A stretch of 64,000 nucleotides of DNA from Auricularia sp. M13 (lineage: Eukaryota > Basidiomycota > Agaricomycetes > Auriculariales > Auriculariaceae), in the NCBI GenBank assembly GCA_037042915.1, contig CM073193.1, positions 3,038,001-3,102,000 on the forward strand, written 5' to 3'. The position numbers and the translations under genes were made by a program. The notes beneath the pieces were generated by a model that ran no database searches, was not told the origin of the DNA, and worked only from the letters and a program-made list of their open reading frames with translations. Shown piece by piece: positions 10,001 to 20,519 of this stretch. Numbering within the stretch: position 1 is the first letter of the stretch; the number at the start of each line of letters is the position of its first letter.

Positions 10001-12672
10001 GTCATCTATAGGCCTCCGCTCTCGCCATGGTATCTGGACCGAGTCGTATCCGCTCGTACATGAGTCGTCCTGTGCAGTGAACAGTGCGATGGGTACCGTC
10101 AGACTAAGCTCGAGCGGGCAGTGGTCTGCGAAGCCCAGCATGTCGTCATCGATGTGCAGCGAGTCAACGTTTTCATAGGACCGCGAGCTGCACGCGAAAT
10201 AGTCGATGACTGTTGATCCGCGCTGCTGAATCGACGTCGCACGTTGTCCGGTAGGACCGCCTCGCGCTGTACCATTCAGCAGTGTCATGTCTGATATCTG
10301 CAGCACGTCCAAAATCGCACGCCCGCGAGTATTCACCGTATCATCGACTGAGCAACGCAGGCAGTCAACGGAAGGGTTCTGCAGCTCGCCCGTACGCGCA
10401 TTCAGGTCGCCGCCAGCCACGAAGTGATCCAGGTTTTCCGCTTGTAGAGCCACCGTGAAGTCTCGCAGTCTATCGACGGGCTGGACAGTTCTGCGTGCCA
10501 GCTCAGGGGAGCCTTCCGGCGGGAGGTAGGCGTTTAAGACAGCAATGCCCGGCAGTTCAACGGTTACGATGTCCTCGGCGCAGTACTCCTCGCGTCTGCG
10601 ACATGGGATGCATTTCCGCACTAAGGTCACCACACCGCCGCCGATCTTCGATGAGCCACCTGGTTCCTGTCGTGACTGTACGAAGACATTATAGTCCTCT
10701 GGCCAGGGTATCGAGTCTTCCTGGCCCTGAACGAGGTGCGTCTCTTGCAGCATTATCACGTCGAAAGCTTCGAGGTACTCGCGGTATTCACGCAGGCAGA
10801 GTTTCAAGTGAATCCGTCCTTCCGTATTCCAAGAAACAAGCCGTAGCAGGCTCTGTGAGCACTACAAGGTATTTAGCCTAGAAAGTATTTGACAGGGCAG
10901 CCGATGGCACCTCATCAGGCGGGCAGTCGACAATCTGGCAGTCCGCGAGCGCGGGGCCACGCTGACCCCAAGCCCTCATTAGAGTCTCCGCTTCTCCAGC
11001 TGTGGCGATTGGCATCACCACGAACTGCTTGTTAAGGCATCGGAAGAGCGAGGCCGGCGCACGAAGGAGGTGCGACTGCGGGAGGGAGTTCAGCATGTTG
11101 GTAATTGTCGTCCTGACATCCTTTGGGAGGCGGCCGAAGTTCCAGGGCCCGATGCGCACATAGACCTTTCCATCGGTGCGCGGGCGCTTCGCGTCCCTGG
11201 CGTCGTTGTAGGTGTGTAGGCCGTTACCAAACATTGCAGCAGCTTCGGCGGGGCGCTTCGAACCCGTCGCGAAGTTATCCACCTGCGGGACCGTTGCCGC
11301 AGCTGATTGCATCGCAGGCAGGAACACTTCGAATAGCTGTTGTCAGCCCACATCGGGGAGACAGAGCAAGGTGTACACACTTTCTGGCTTGAAAGTCTGC
11401 CCTCCCTGAGTCTGTGTGCGTCCACCGGCCCCATTGGTGAGGTCGAAGAGGTGGGCCTGTAGCATGGCCATCATAGCCTCTTGGGGCGACGACTCGATAG
11501 CTTCAATGGGCGCGGCAGCCCTCGCCACGTAGCCGGCTGGGGCAACTCGCCCAGCACTCAGAGCATGGATCTGCTGCAGGAGCGTCTGAACAGTAACAGG
11601 CTCCGCGGCATCGACGCCCGTAGGCTGCCTGGTATTGATCACGAATGAGGTCTGCTTGAAGGGCTCAGGCGTGCGGAAGCCCTTTTCGCGCTCCAGTGCG
11701 GCGACCTTGTCGGTCAGCAGCTTCAGGATCTGCTCGGTCGCGGTAGGCTGCGCAATTTGTTACAGCGAGCTCATTCGTATACAGCAAGCAACGCACCTGC
11801 TTCTCTTCGGGTGCTGCAGCCCGCTTTGGAGCAGTCGCCGTCTTGCGCGGCATCTTGGGCTCGCGTTGCACACGGGCCGGTTCGACAAGCTCGACATCGC
11901 TGTCACCGACTTCTGAAACCATCAAGACATGTGCGCGAGGGGAAGCCACAGTGACGAACCCTCGAACGCCTTGCTGGGCATTGTCTTGGTCATCGTCGGC
12001 TGCTTGGACAACGCGCCAATGGCCTCACGAAACTGCGAGTCAACAGCGCCAATATTCTCTGTGACGCCCCCAATGCGCTGGAGGATGTCGGTAGCAATTT
12101 TATCGAGTTTCGCATTGACCTTAGAGATCTCGCTCTCAACTACGGCGAAGTTCCCGTTCGCCGTGGTCACGTTCCGCGCGGCCGCGCCATTGCGGTTCGA
12201 TGGCTCCAGGGTATTGAGGCCCATCGGCGAGCGGACGGGGGTACCTGGACACGTTGAGCCACAGCAGGGGTGCGGTACTATACAGACGTACCGTCTTCAG
12301 CAAAAGCACGTAGCTTGCCTTTGCCCCTTGTAGCCTCAGACGGTGCCCAGTAGGAGAGTAGGTCCGCCTGGCTGGCCGTGCGCGAGACCGGCAGAGCTGA
12401 CGTCTTGGGAGCATAGTCGGCGTCCGAGTCCAATCCAGCTTCGTCGCCAGAGTCGTACATCGGCTCCGCCCTCTTGGAGGCACGCTGGCGGGCGGACGAC
12501 GGTTTGCCTTGCTTCTGTGGGCTTTTTAGTGCACGGCACAGCGTGCAGTCATCGACGCGCGCACCTCAGACGTGACTGCTTTCTCTGGCGCGAACAAATC
12601 GCCGTCCATGGTAGCGGTCGCAGCGTCCGCAGCAGGAGCTGGGGTGGCAGGAACGTCTTCGATACCGGCCAT
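7001..12672 (-). CDS. LINE polyprotein: ORF1-like, APE endonuclease, RNase H, reverse transcriptase
   Basis: Seven exons: 12672-12565, 12514-12292, 12244-11960, 11912-11797, 11747-11379, 11336-10911 and 10852-7001. They sum to 5379 nt in one frame, 1792 residues. The first 510 residues are Ala/Pro-rich with a coiled-coil-like stretch (VESEISKVNAKLDKIATDIL) and an ORF1/gag-like part (KVYVRIGPWNFGRLPKDV). Then the endonuclease (LVSWNTEG, QETHL, GGDLNAR, STVIDYF, FADHCPL), about residues 515-760. Then RNase H with WTDGSA, GRAELTAV, YSDSTYA and NEAADALA, its four acidic positions present, about 820-955. Then RT (VASVDLTNAF, NGFRPSYRTNNN, catalytic LEHADDVLL), about 1150-1430. Last comes a C-terminal Cys/His knuckle (CRFC...HALFEC). 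RNase H usually follows RT in this class, so its upstream place is odd, as are the six introns. Function: target-primed reverse transcription. Confidence 0.85.
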
Positions 12673-13226
12673 TGTACACGGGAGGGAGCACGCGCCCCAA
12701 CAACGGCGTCAAGTACTGGCTTATAAGCCCTGAGCTGCAGTCGAGCCGACAGCCTAGTCAAGCTCCGTGGTCGCTGAGTACCACATCCGTCAGCCCAGTT
12801 AAGCGCCAGCGTCGACCCGATCCAACCCACTCCTAGGGCTGACGGACGCTAGAGATGCCTAGGCCTTCTGTCTAAGCAGGCTGGATAAGTCGAGGCCCAT
12901 CTGTGCCGTTGGCGCTGCTGGCGGCGACAGCGAGCGTTGAGCAAACGACGTTGGAAGAAAGCTCGGGCAAGGGCTACAACCGGCGCCGCCCGAGCCGCTC
13001 GCAGGAAATGCCTCAGCGCTCCTCTCCCCCGCCCCAGATGTACTCCAGCCGCTGCTGACGCAGTCACTGTGAGGCACGGCACGCGCAGTGAAACCGCGGG
13101 TCATCGTGGGCATCAGCCCCGTGCCAAGCTGTGGTCGGCCGCGGTGATGTGCTGCGCCACACTCGCGCATTCTATTCTGCTTGAAGCAGGCCGACTCCCG
13201 CACTCAACTGCGTCGCTCTACACGCA
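12673..13226. other. Putative 5' UTR / promoter of the retrotransposon
   Basis: The sequence between the polyprotein start and the tandem repeat is GC-rich and carries only short antisense frames. By position it may be the element's 5' leader, but nothing in the sequence fixes the boundary with host DNA. Confidence 0.35.
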
Positions 13227-13436
13227 CACGCATGCCATTTGTCGCACGCTGCAGCCCGCCTCCCGTAGAGGACTTTTGGCTGCAGGAGACGACGGCGAGA
13301 CTAGCTGCGTGCATCGCACAGGTGCGCTACAGCCCCACTCCAGACGAACACGCATGCTCTTTGTCGCTCGCTGCAGCCCGCCTCCCGTAGAGGACTTTTG
13401 GCTGCAGGAGACGACGGCGAGACTGGCTGCTGGTTG
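13227..13436. repeat. 122-bp tandem repeat (about 1.7 copies)
   Basis: A block starting CACGCATGC at 13227 recurs at 13349. The two copies share a long nearly identical core (GCAGCCCGCC, TCCCGTAGAGGACTTTTGGC, then GCAGGAGACGACGGCGAGAC) with a few substitutions at the start and end. The period is 122 bp, and the second copy stops about 88 bp in. It lies 555 bp upstream of the retroelement start codon, so it could be a 5' UTR monomer array of the kind that carries promoters in some LINEs. It may equally be unrelated host sequence. Confidence 0.75.
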
Positions 13437-13440
13437 TCAG

Positions 13441-15170
13441 AGCGGAATTCTTGAGCATGGTTTACTGGGTTGCTAGCGCTAGACCATCTGGTCTACGTAG
13501 CGAATTTCGTGCCAATGCTATCAAACGCACGACACGCGGAGCGAGTCGATGTAGCATGCGGCGATGTATGGTGCTGAGCTGCTTTGCATGCAGCTAGCTG
13601 ATACAGGGGCACCGAGGCCAGGCAGCATCACCGCAAGGGTCGCAGGCGACGAGAGGGGTCGGCGACCGCAAGTGCAGGGCGGGCTTCGGAAGCCTAACGC
13701 GCGCAGTGGTGCACTTCTTGATAGACGTATACGCCCATATGCGAGTGCGTAGAAGCGACATCGGTGCGCGAAGAGCGCGGGGATGCGATCTTGGTGAGCA
13801 GGGAAGTCTTGCTTCCCCGCTGCTGGCCGGCGACCTGCGCGCAGCGAGCGTGGGTATTGCTGTTGCTTCTGCTGCCAAACAGCTCGGAGTAGAGGGCATG
13901 CGGATCGCGGGGCGAATGCGCTGGGGCAAAGATGGAGAGCGCAGAGGGGGAGCCTGTTGGGAAGCTGCTAAGGCCGAACATTGCAATGCAGGAGCTCGAG
14001 TACGAGAGCGAGTGTTGTGGGCGAGGACAGGAGTGTCTGGGCGACTGATAGAGTACATGTTCGCGCTGGACAGCATGCTTTATACTCGTCGCTGCTCGAC
14101 GAGCTCTGCCCGTCCCAATCACTCACGCTGTCGGCAGTTTGGAGGGCAGCGCGCATCTACAGACATGCACAGACGCAAGCAAGCATACCATGTTGCCGAT
14201 AGAATGCTGAAGACTCGATAGGCAGAGCTTATTATGCTCAACGGGCAGAAAAGAACAAAAGCCACTGAGCATCGCAGACAAAAGGCGGGTGCGGGGCTGC
14301 CTGTCAACGTCAGATTGAAAGTTCTAACCCGCGACGAGGGCGGCGGCCGAGCACTGCCCCACGCCCAGGACAACGCGAACAATTCCAGCGCGAGCGTTGC
14401 ACAGGAGGCCGGCTTGCGCACGGCCAGAAGGACCTGACGCCCTGGACGTTAAGCGGGCAAAGCAGCAAGCGCATACATCTTCGCACGCACGAGACAGCAG
14501 TCCTTGAAGTCATAGGATCATTCGTGCGAGTCGGCGAAGTGCCGTCTATTCGGTGTAGGACGTCCCTCGAACTCTAAGAGAAGTCTTCAGGCACAATTGT
14601 ACTGATTAACTACGATAATCATTACCCTCTGCTGAGGCATAACTTCAGGTACGTGGCTTAGACAAGCTGTTTCAGCGATACAGAGAGGGTGGTGGCCTGC
14701 GATAGGTATTGCCGCCGCGCTCAGACTCGCAAGGAAGGAGGGATCGGCGCGAGCCACGAACTCGGCGTCCCGCGTTTTCGGCGCTTGCCATGGGCTAATA
14801 ACGACACCGTCATTCCTCGTCGCGATGCTGAGCTTGGGAGGCACGTCCCTGCAGAGACCTCTTTGGTTATCTCGGCCTTCATGAAAGCGCACAGGGCGCA
14901 ACCTCCGGTTAATCGGATAATATGTTGCCGGCGCCAGGATTATCCCAAACTCAATCATCGTAGGACAACACAGTGCATATCGATTGTTCAGTCCCAAAAC
15001 ACGCAGTAGCCGTAATCATGACACTGGACAGGTACAGACAGGGAAAGAGCCGAAATTGCGCATTTCTTCGTGTCTAAAATGGGCAATGCCACCCAAGGGC
15101 TAGTCCGGAAGAGTCCGTTCTCGAAGTCCAAGATGATGCTCGTGTCTCGCATTCATGCGTGTATGTGGCT
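13441..15170. other. Gene-poor stretch, no gene recognised
   Basis: About 1.7 kb between the tandem repeat and the aspartic protease stop. Several overlapping frames of 60-170 codons exist around 13590-14220 on both strands (one on the minus strand begins MFGLSSFPTGSPSAL), but none shows family motifs or a clear splice chain, and strand choice is arbitrary. I would not annotate a protein here without transcript data. Confidence 0.4.
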
Positions 15171-17197
15171 TCAGACAAGAGGGCGCTGGCTGAATCCGAT
15201 GCGGGGCTGGCCCGGAGTCTGGTCGAAGACTGCGAAAACGCGCTTGAGGAAGACCTGAGGCAGCATTAGTGATGATCCCGTAGTAAGTTTAAGCTCTATC
15301 TCACGTCGCCGAGGATGTCCTGATCTATATCTCCTCGACTCTGGATTGCTCCGAAGACGGTGCCGTCGCCATCTAAGAGCAGTGTGAGTATGGTGCCTGC
15401 CCGACAGATCTCAGATTGTAGCATACTGTCGGCAAACATGAGATCCTGCCCTGAGATGGTGAAGAACGTGTCCGAATTGCCGACCGCGAATGAGATGTCG
15501 GGAATGTCGGAGGCGTCGCCTGGGATGACCCATCCACCAGCTTGTTCGCTCATCCTTGCGATGGAGATATTAATGCCATAGCTGAAGTGACGACAAGTTG
15601 ACTCACTTAGCACCTCGAATGGTGGAGTAGATCTGGCTGACCGCCTGGTCGGAGAGAAGAATCAACGTTGTTCTACATGACCTTGTTAATATTATACGTT
15701 CTATGCAGTTCAGATGGCTCACCCGGTGTCAGCGATAGCGGTGTTACCTTCCCCGCGAGAGAACGTCTGGTCTCCGACTTTGATGCTCGGGCTAGAAAAC
15801 TCCCAGAAGCCGTTGGAACTGATGACATCAGTGAAGACGAGAGTGCTTTGGTCGACCTCGTCGGGGATATAACCGAACGCGTAGTAGCCTTCGCTGTCCT
15901 CTTTGTCAAGTCGAACGGTGAAGATAGGCTATCGTCGCAGGACGTCAGAAGAGACTGCAATGGAATTGCACCCGAACTCACCTGCTGCAAGAGACCATCA
16001 TCAATCATGCTCTGCATGGGGGTCTATTCATAGAGGTGAGCGGACTTCCTGAATTATTAAGCCTGTCCCTAGTATACCTTCTGCGGCGTCGGAGAGACAG
16101 TGTTCAGTCTGATCACGGACGAAAAGTCAATACCAGATGCTAGCAACAATGGACCCACTCACGCGGGGAAGGCCAGACCCAGAAGGCCGTCGCTCTCGGT
16201 CTCGGTGAGGAAGGAGCTGCTAAGCTTTGTCGCGACTTCTACCGCCTGGTTCGGAATGGCCAGTCTACTGTTCGAAGTGCCCAGGACCACCTCATCTAGA
16301 CACGAGCTTGGTGAGAAAGTGCAGTGACACTTTCAACAAGATTACCTGTGTATACAGAGCCACTTGCGCTGCTTCCGTCTCCGTAGGAAATCCTCCATGT
16401 CGCGTGACCGAGCACGGACGCCGTGGAAGACTTGGTGGGGTTGTAGAGCGTATGTCCGCGAGTGTTGTTGGCGGAAGTCTTCAACAAAGTGGACCACACC
16501 CAGCTGTGTGGTACGTCATATGATTGGGAGGGCTATGAAGTAGAAGACACCATACAGATCAGAGGAGCCAGTGTCGAAGTCCCTGTTTGGAAGGTTGGCA
16601 GAGTCGACTAACGGGAGCGAAGGGCGTACAGTTTGAGCGTTACTCCAGGAGTGCCAATGGTCTGAGAGGCACTAAGCACTTCGAGCAGTGTGTAGACGCC
16701 TTCTCACCACCGGGACTACGTATTCCAGATCTGGGTGACATTAGTCAAACGCACCAGCGGCGTTGGCGGCGACCTCGCACCGTTTTGGACGTCTTCCGCA
16801 GGGACTTCAGCTTCTCCGCCAGAGGGAGTCTCGGGGGTTCCTCCTGGACTCGTTCCCCCGCCGCTCTTGAAAGGGAGCCACTGGGTTGAGATACGTTTGG
16901 ACAGCTTTGTGCGTTCCGGGACACCACGACGATATAGCTTCTCGTTGCGCACGAAGAACGTCGTAAACTCTACGAAAGTTGCATGAGAAGTTGGTCGCAT
17001 GCGATCTCTGAGCCGAAGGCTGACCAGAGGGCTTGATGTTATACTTGCGCGCTGAGCGAGCATACTGAAGGATGGATGAGAGTTCGGGATTGACGATCTG
17101 AGAGTCTACAACGCACATCCATGGGGCCGTTCGGCTTCCATCGAGTGTTGCGCTTGAGCTCGAGGGTGAAACCAGCGGAGGGAGGGTGGTGGTGCAT
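15171..17197 (-). CDS. Pepsin-type aspartic protease (family A1)
   Basis: A multi-exon gene starting [17 protein letters not shown] at 17197, with stop TGA at 15173-15171. Spliced exons give a propeptide-like N-terminus ([14 protein letters not shown]), the linker [36 protein letters not shown] with the first catalytic Asp, the flap region [15 protein letters not shown], the second catalytic motif [15 protein letters not shown], and the C-terminal [16 protein letters not shown] and [10 protein letters not shown]. The order and spacing are those of fungal A1 endopeptidases (polyporopepsin and aspergillopepsin type). No hydrophobic signal peptide is visible at the chosen start, so it may be intracellular, or a signal-peptide exon further upstream was missed; only 187 bp separate it from the divergently transcribed AP-3 mu gene. 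The intron before TIGTPG is the least certain junction. Confidence 0.85.
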
Positions 17198-17384
17198 TGC
17201 GTATTGTTGCGGGGAACACTGGGACGAGTAGTGCCTGCTTCCATGGCTTTATATTGCACGCAGAGAAGCCAGCCTTATCGTCACCAGTCTGAAAATAGGA
17301 TGCCCTGGCGACCCACCGCCAAAAGGTGCCGCATGGACAGGTGTGAGCGAGAACGGCACTGGCACCGTGACCGGCGTCTTCCGC

Positions 17385-19102
17385 ATGGCCATCGACGGTT
17401 TAATCATCCTCGACAACACTGGGCAAGTGCCTGCCTTCTGTCGCCGGCGCGTTCGCTCCTGACCGCGGCTAAGACAGGCGTCCTATTATACAGTCCAACT
17501 TTGCGTCTACGCCCGCCTATCCCCTGTTGCACATTGACGCGGTGAACGATGCCCTGGCCAAGTCCCCTACGGCTGGCATAGAGCCAGTGCTGTACGTGTC
17601 TGGGCCCAACGGCCCCTCTGCGTGCTGCCATGTCGCGTGCAATGGCCTTCGCTTCCTGTGCCCAGTGTCCGGCGAAGGCAAGCAGCATACGGCTTTCGGT
17701 CAGCCCTGGCTAACTAGCACCGTGCTGCAGTGGACCCTCTTTTTGTCTTCTCGTTCATACAGACCTTTATGGACATACTGAAGGACTACTTTGGCGAGCT
17801 CTCGGCGGCGGTGATCAGGGATAACTTCGACATTGTGTACCAGCTGCTCGAGGAGGTCATCGACGACGGCTTCCCGCTCACCACCGAGCTCAACGCGCTT
17901 CGCGACATAGTGTTGCCGCCTACCTTCCTCAAGAAGGTCATTTCGGTCGCCGGAATCACAGGCTTATCCAAGGCAACCAGCCACCCTTTCTCGTCCCCGA
18001 TCCCGTGGCGCAAGGCTGGATTGCGGTATAACAACAACGAGATCAAGTTCGACATTGTCGAGGACCTCGATGCCATCGTGAATCAGTGGGTCATTTCATA
18101 ACCACCCATATGCAATGCTAACTTTGGTCCAGAAATGGCACCATTGTCACCAGCGCAGTATGGGGCAAGATACAAGCACGCTCACATCTTTCTGGTTTGT
18201 CCCCCAACGCATCATCTGTATTTGCTCTTTCATCCCTCATATTTTATCCTATCAGGTGTACCAGACCTGTTGCTGACATTCACCAACCCGCAAGTTCTCA
18301 CAGACTACTCATTCCATCCTTGTGTGCGGTGCGTCACGCGAGGGATGTTTGACGGCCTCATTTGACGTCGATGATGCGCACAGGCTACAGAAATGGATTC
18401 GGGACAAGTCTCTCTCCTTCGTCCCGCCCGATGGTGCATTCACCTTGATGGAGTACCGCTATTCGCAGCCAAATGCGGCGCTGGCGTCATCGTCGCAAGC
18501 GAACGTTCAGCTACCCATTGCTCTTAGAGCTACAGTTTCTATAGCTGAGAACGGAGGTACGGTACCGGGGGAGATCTTATTGAACGTTCCTAACATCGTT
18601 TCCAACCACAGGCTCGCTCGATTTGAGCTTGACATCCCGTCTAGGAATCGTCATGCAGACAGTCTCTGTTGAGGTCTATCTCGGCTCGGGGGCCCAGTCG
18701 GCCAACTTCATGGTCTCCGGAGGCGGTTCGTGGAACTTCGATCCCAAGACGCTGGTAATGAAACTCCATTACTGTTGAACATGTACACATTCTTATCTAC
18801 CACCTTGTGCGCAGGTTTTGCGGTGGGAAGTCACGCCGGTGCCATCATCGTCAACTCATACGCTGCGCGGGTCCTTTACTTCCAGGTATGAAGTCATTAT
18901 GGTTCGTATGCTCTGTGACTGAGTGAACACGCTCAGCGAAACGACCCCTCGCATTGGAAGCGCCTTCAAAGCGACGTACCAGATGCAATCGCACAGTTAC
19001 TCCGGGCTGAAGGTTGACCAACTGAAGGTCGCCGGCGAGCAGTACAAGACGTACAAGGGTGTCAGATTACGAGCTGGTGGTTCCATCGAGTTTCGGTGGT
19101 GA
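17385..19102 (+). CDS. APM3: AP-3 adaptor complex mu subunit
   Basis: Medium subunit of the AP-3 coat, which sorts cargo such as alkaline phosphatase from the Golgi to the vacuole, bypassing the endosome. Nine exons: 17385-17422, 17478-17677, 17731-18085, 18133-18194, 18256-18328, 18384-18556, 18612-18754, 18815-18885 and 18937-19102. They sum to 1281 nt and 426 residues, normal for mu3. Signatures: MAIDGLIILDNTGRPIIQSN at the longin N-terminus, VDPLFVFSFIQTFMDIL, DYFGELSAAVIRDNFDIVYQ, PFSSPIPWRKAGLRYNNNEI, then the mu-homology domain (FHPCVRLQKWIRDKSLSFVP, TLMEYRYSQP) ending GGSIEFRW. Introns 1 and 2 both require GC donors (CACTGG|GCAAGT and GCGAAG|GCAAGC); no GT alternative keeps the conserved frame. 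It shares a short divergent promoter region with the aspartic protease. Confidence 0.95.
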
Positions 19103-19226
19103 CCATGAATATATCTCCTCTGATGACTTCCGCGCCGGAATGCAACGTCCTAGCTCGAGCTTGGACATTTTTCGATGATCGCGGCGCGCCGCCTCTTGTT
19201 TCTTTCCTGCACCCCCTTCGTCAACG

Positions 19227-20423
19227 ATGGACTACGACCGCTACACGCGTCCACTCGCTACGAAGCATCTAAGGACCCGGGATGTGAAACACAGCGGCAA
19301 AGCTCACATGCAGAATACTTCGGTTTGCAATCCTGATCTCAACAGACAGCCTGTAGCCGCGATGACCTTGGTCGCCCTGCTCGAGGCGCACATCGTAGAC
19401 ACGGAGAAGAAATGGAGGTGGATCGCAGCTTCCTTCGACGCCGAGCTACTCGCGAGCGACGCACCTCGCGAGGTAGCCGCAGTTCCATCTGGCGCAAGGC
19501 TACCGATGCCACGCCCCCTCAGCCCGTTCTCCCTCTCATCGGTATTCCTACGCGTCAACACCCCCGATTCAAGCACGACTACCGACGAAGACACCAGCGC
19601 GGGTGATTTGTCTCTGTACCGCTGGCTCAGCGCGCAGGGCGCGCAGACGATTCTCCCCGGCCGGTCTCCTGTGTTCACTCCTCCTCCGAAACGCGTCTCC
19701 GCCCTCAATCATCTCTCCAAGGCGCTCCCTACTCCCGGGCCCGAGAAGGCACGCGCATGCGCTCCGCTGTCGCCGCCGCCTAGCAGCAGGCTGCTCTTCT
19801 CTGCGCAGTTCGACACGCCCGAACAGCCGCTCCCGCTCCGCGCGCCAACGCACTCGCGCGTCGAGGTCGAGAAGCCCGCGCCCTTCCTGCCTGTCTCGCC
19901 TCCTGCTACGCCGGTCACGACTCATTTTGGCGGGGCCGATGAGGCTGCCCCAGCGGTCGACGATCCCTTCACGGACGCCGCTGAGGCCGACTTGGACTCG
20001 TTGGCTTCTTTCGACCTCGACCTCGCTATCTCTCGCAACCTCTCGCTTCAGCATGCATCCATGGCTGCCGTGCGGTCCTACCGACTCGTCATGCAGGAGC
20101 TCAAGTCAGCATCATCTCATTGCAGCACTGTGCCTCGCACTGCCAGCACCCGTCCACATCCTACGCCAGACACCGTCTCTGGCCCAGCTCTCGGCAGCAA
20201 CACGGCCTGCAAACTTGCGTGTCCCCAGACCGAGAGAGCCGGCAGGACTCCGCAGGATAATAATACGGACGAGTTTGCGGCCTTGCTCACCCGCCAGGCG
20301 GCGGACGAGGAAGTACAGGCGGAACAGCTGCGCGCTCTGGCCGCACGCTTACAAGATGTTGCAAGGCAGCGACGGCACCTAGCAGCAAGCGTACTGGCAG
20401 GTCATGAGCAGCATGCTGTGTGA
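19227..20423 (+). CDS. Hypothetical Ser/Pro-rich protein
   Basis: An uninterrupted frame of 398 codons just downstream of AP-3 mu, same strand. The first 45 residues are less convincing; the real start may be the internal MTLVALLEAHIVDTEKKWRW at 19362. The middle is rich in Pro, Ser and Ala with several short acidic patches. The C-terminal 60 residues (DEFAALLTRQAADEEVQAEQ onward) look like one long helix with heptad-type spacing, a possible coiled coil. No domain recognised. The reverse strand is also open over much of the stretch, a side effect of GC-rich codons, so coding status rests on length and codon character alone. Confidence 0.55.
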   Translation: MDYDRYTRPLATKHLRTRDVKHSGKAHMQNTSVCNPDLNRQPVAAMTLVALLEAHIVDTEKKWRWIAASFDAELLASDAPREVAAVPSGARLPMPRPLSPFSLSSVFLRVNTPDSSTTTDEDTSAGDLSLYRWLSAQGAQTILPGRSPVFTPPPKRVSALNHLSKALPTPGPEKARACAPLSPPPSSRLLFSAQFDTPEQPLPLRAPTHSRVEVEKPAPFLPVSPPATPVTTHFGGADEAAPAVDDPFTDAAEADLDSLASFDLDLAISRNLSLQHASMAAVRSYRLVMQELKSASSHCSTVPRTASTRPHPTPDTVSGPALGSNTACKLACPQTERAGRTPQDNNTDEFAALLTRQAADEEVQAEQLRALAARLQDVARQRRHLAASVLAGHEQHAV

Positions 20424-20519
20424 TTTGGGGGTGTGTGATTTGGATTGCGAGTGCTCGACAGGATCCAGCAGATGCTATGTAAGTAGGCTAGACGAAATAA
20501 TATACGGGCCAGAAAACTT

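Larger units (their letters stand above)
6750..12672 (-). mobile_element. Non-LTR (LINE-type) retrotransposon with fused polyprotein
   Basis: The supported span runs from the (TAC)8 tail to the start codon of the polyprotein. There are no LTRs and no integrase; endonuclease and RT are of the APE-type LINE class. The 3' UTR is 227 bp. The 5' end is not fixed: a 122-bp tandem repeat at 13227-13436 may belong to its 5' UTR, which would make the element about 6.7 kb. I could not identify a target-site duplication. All domains lack frameshifts or nonsense codons, so the copy looks young or under selection. It lies between the membrane-protein gene and a gene-poor stretch. Confidence 0.85.
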
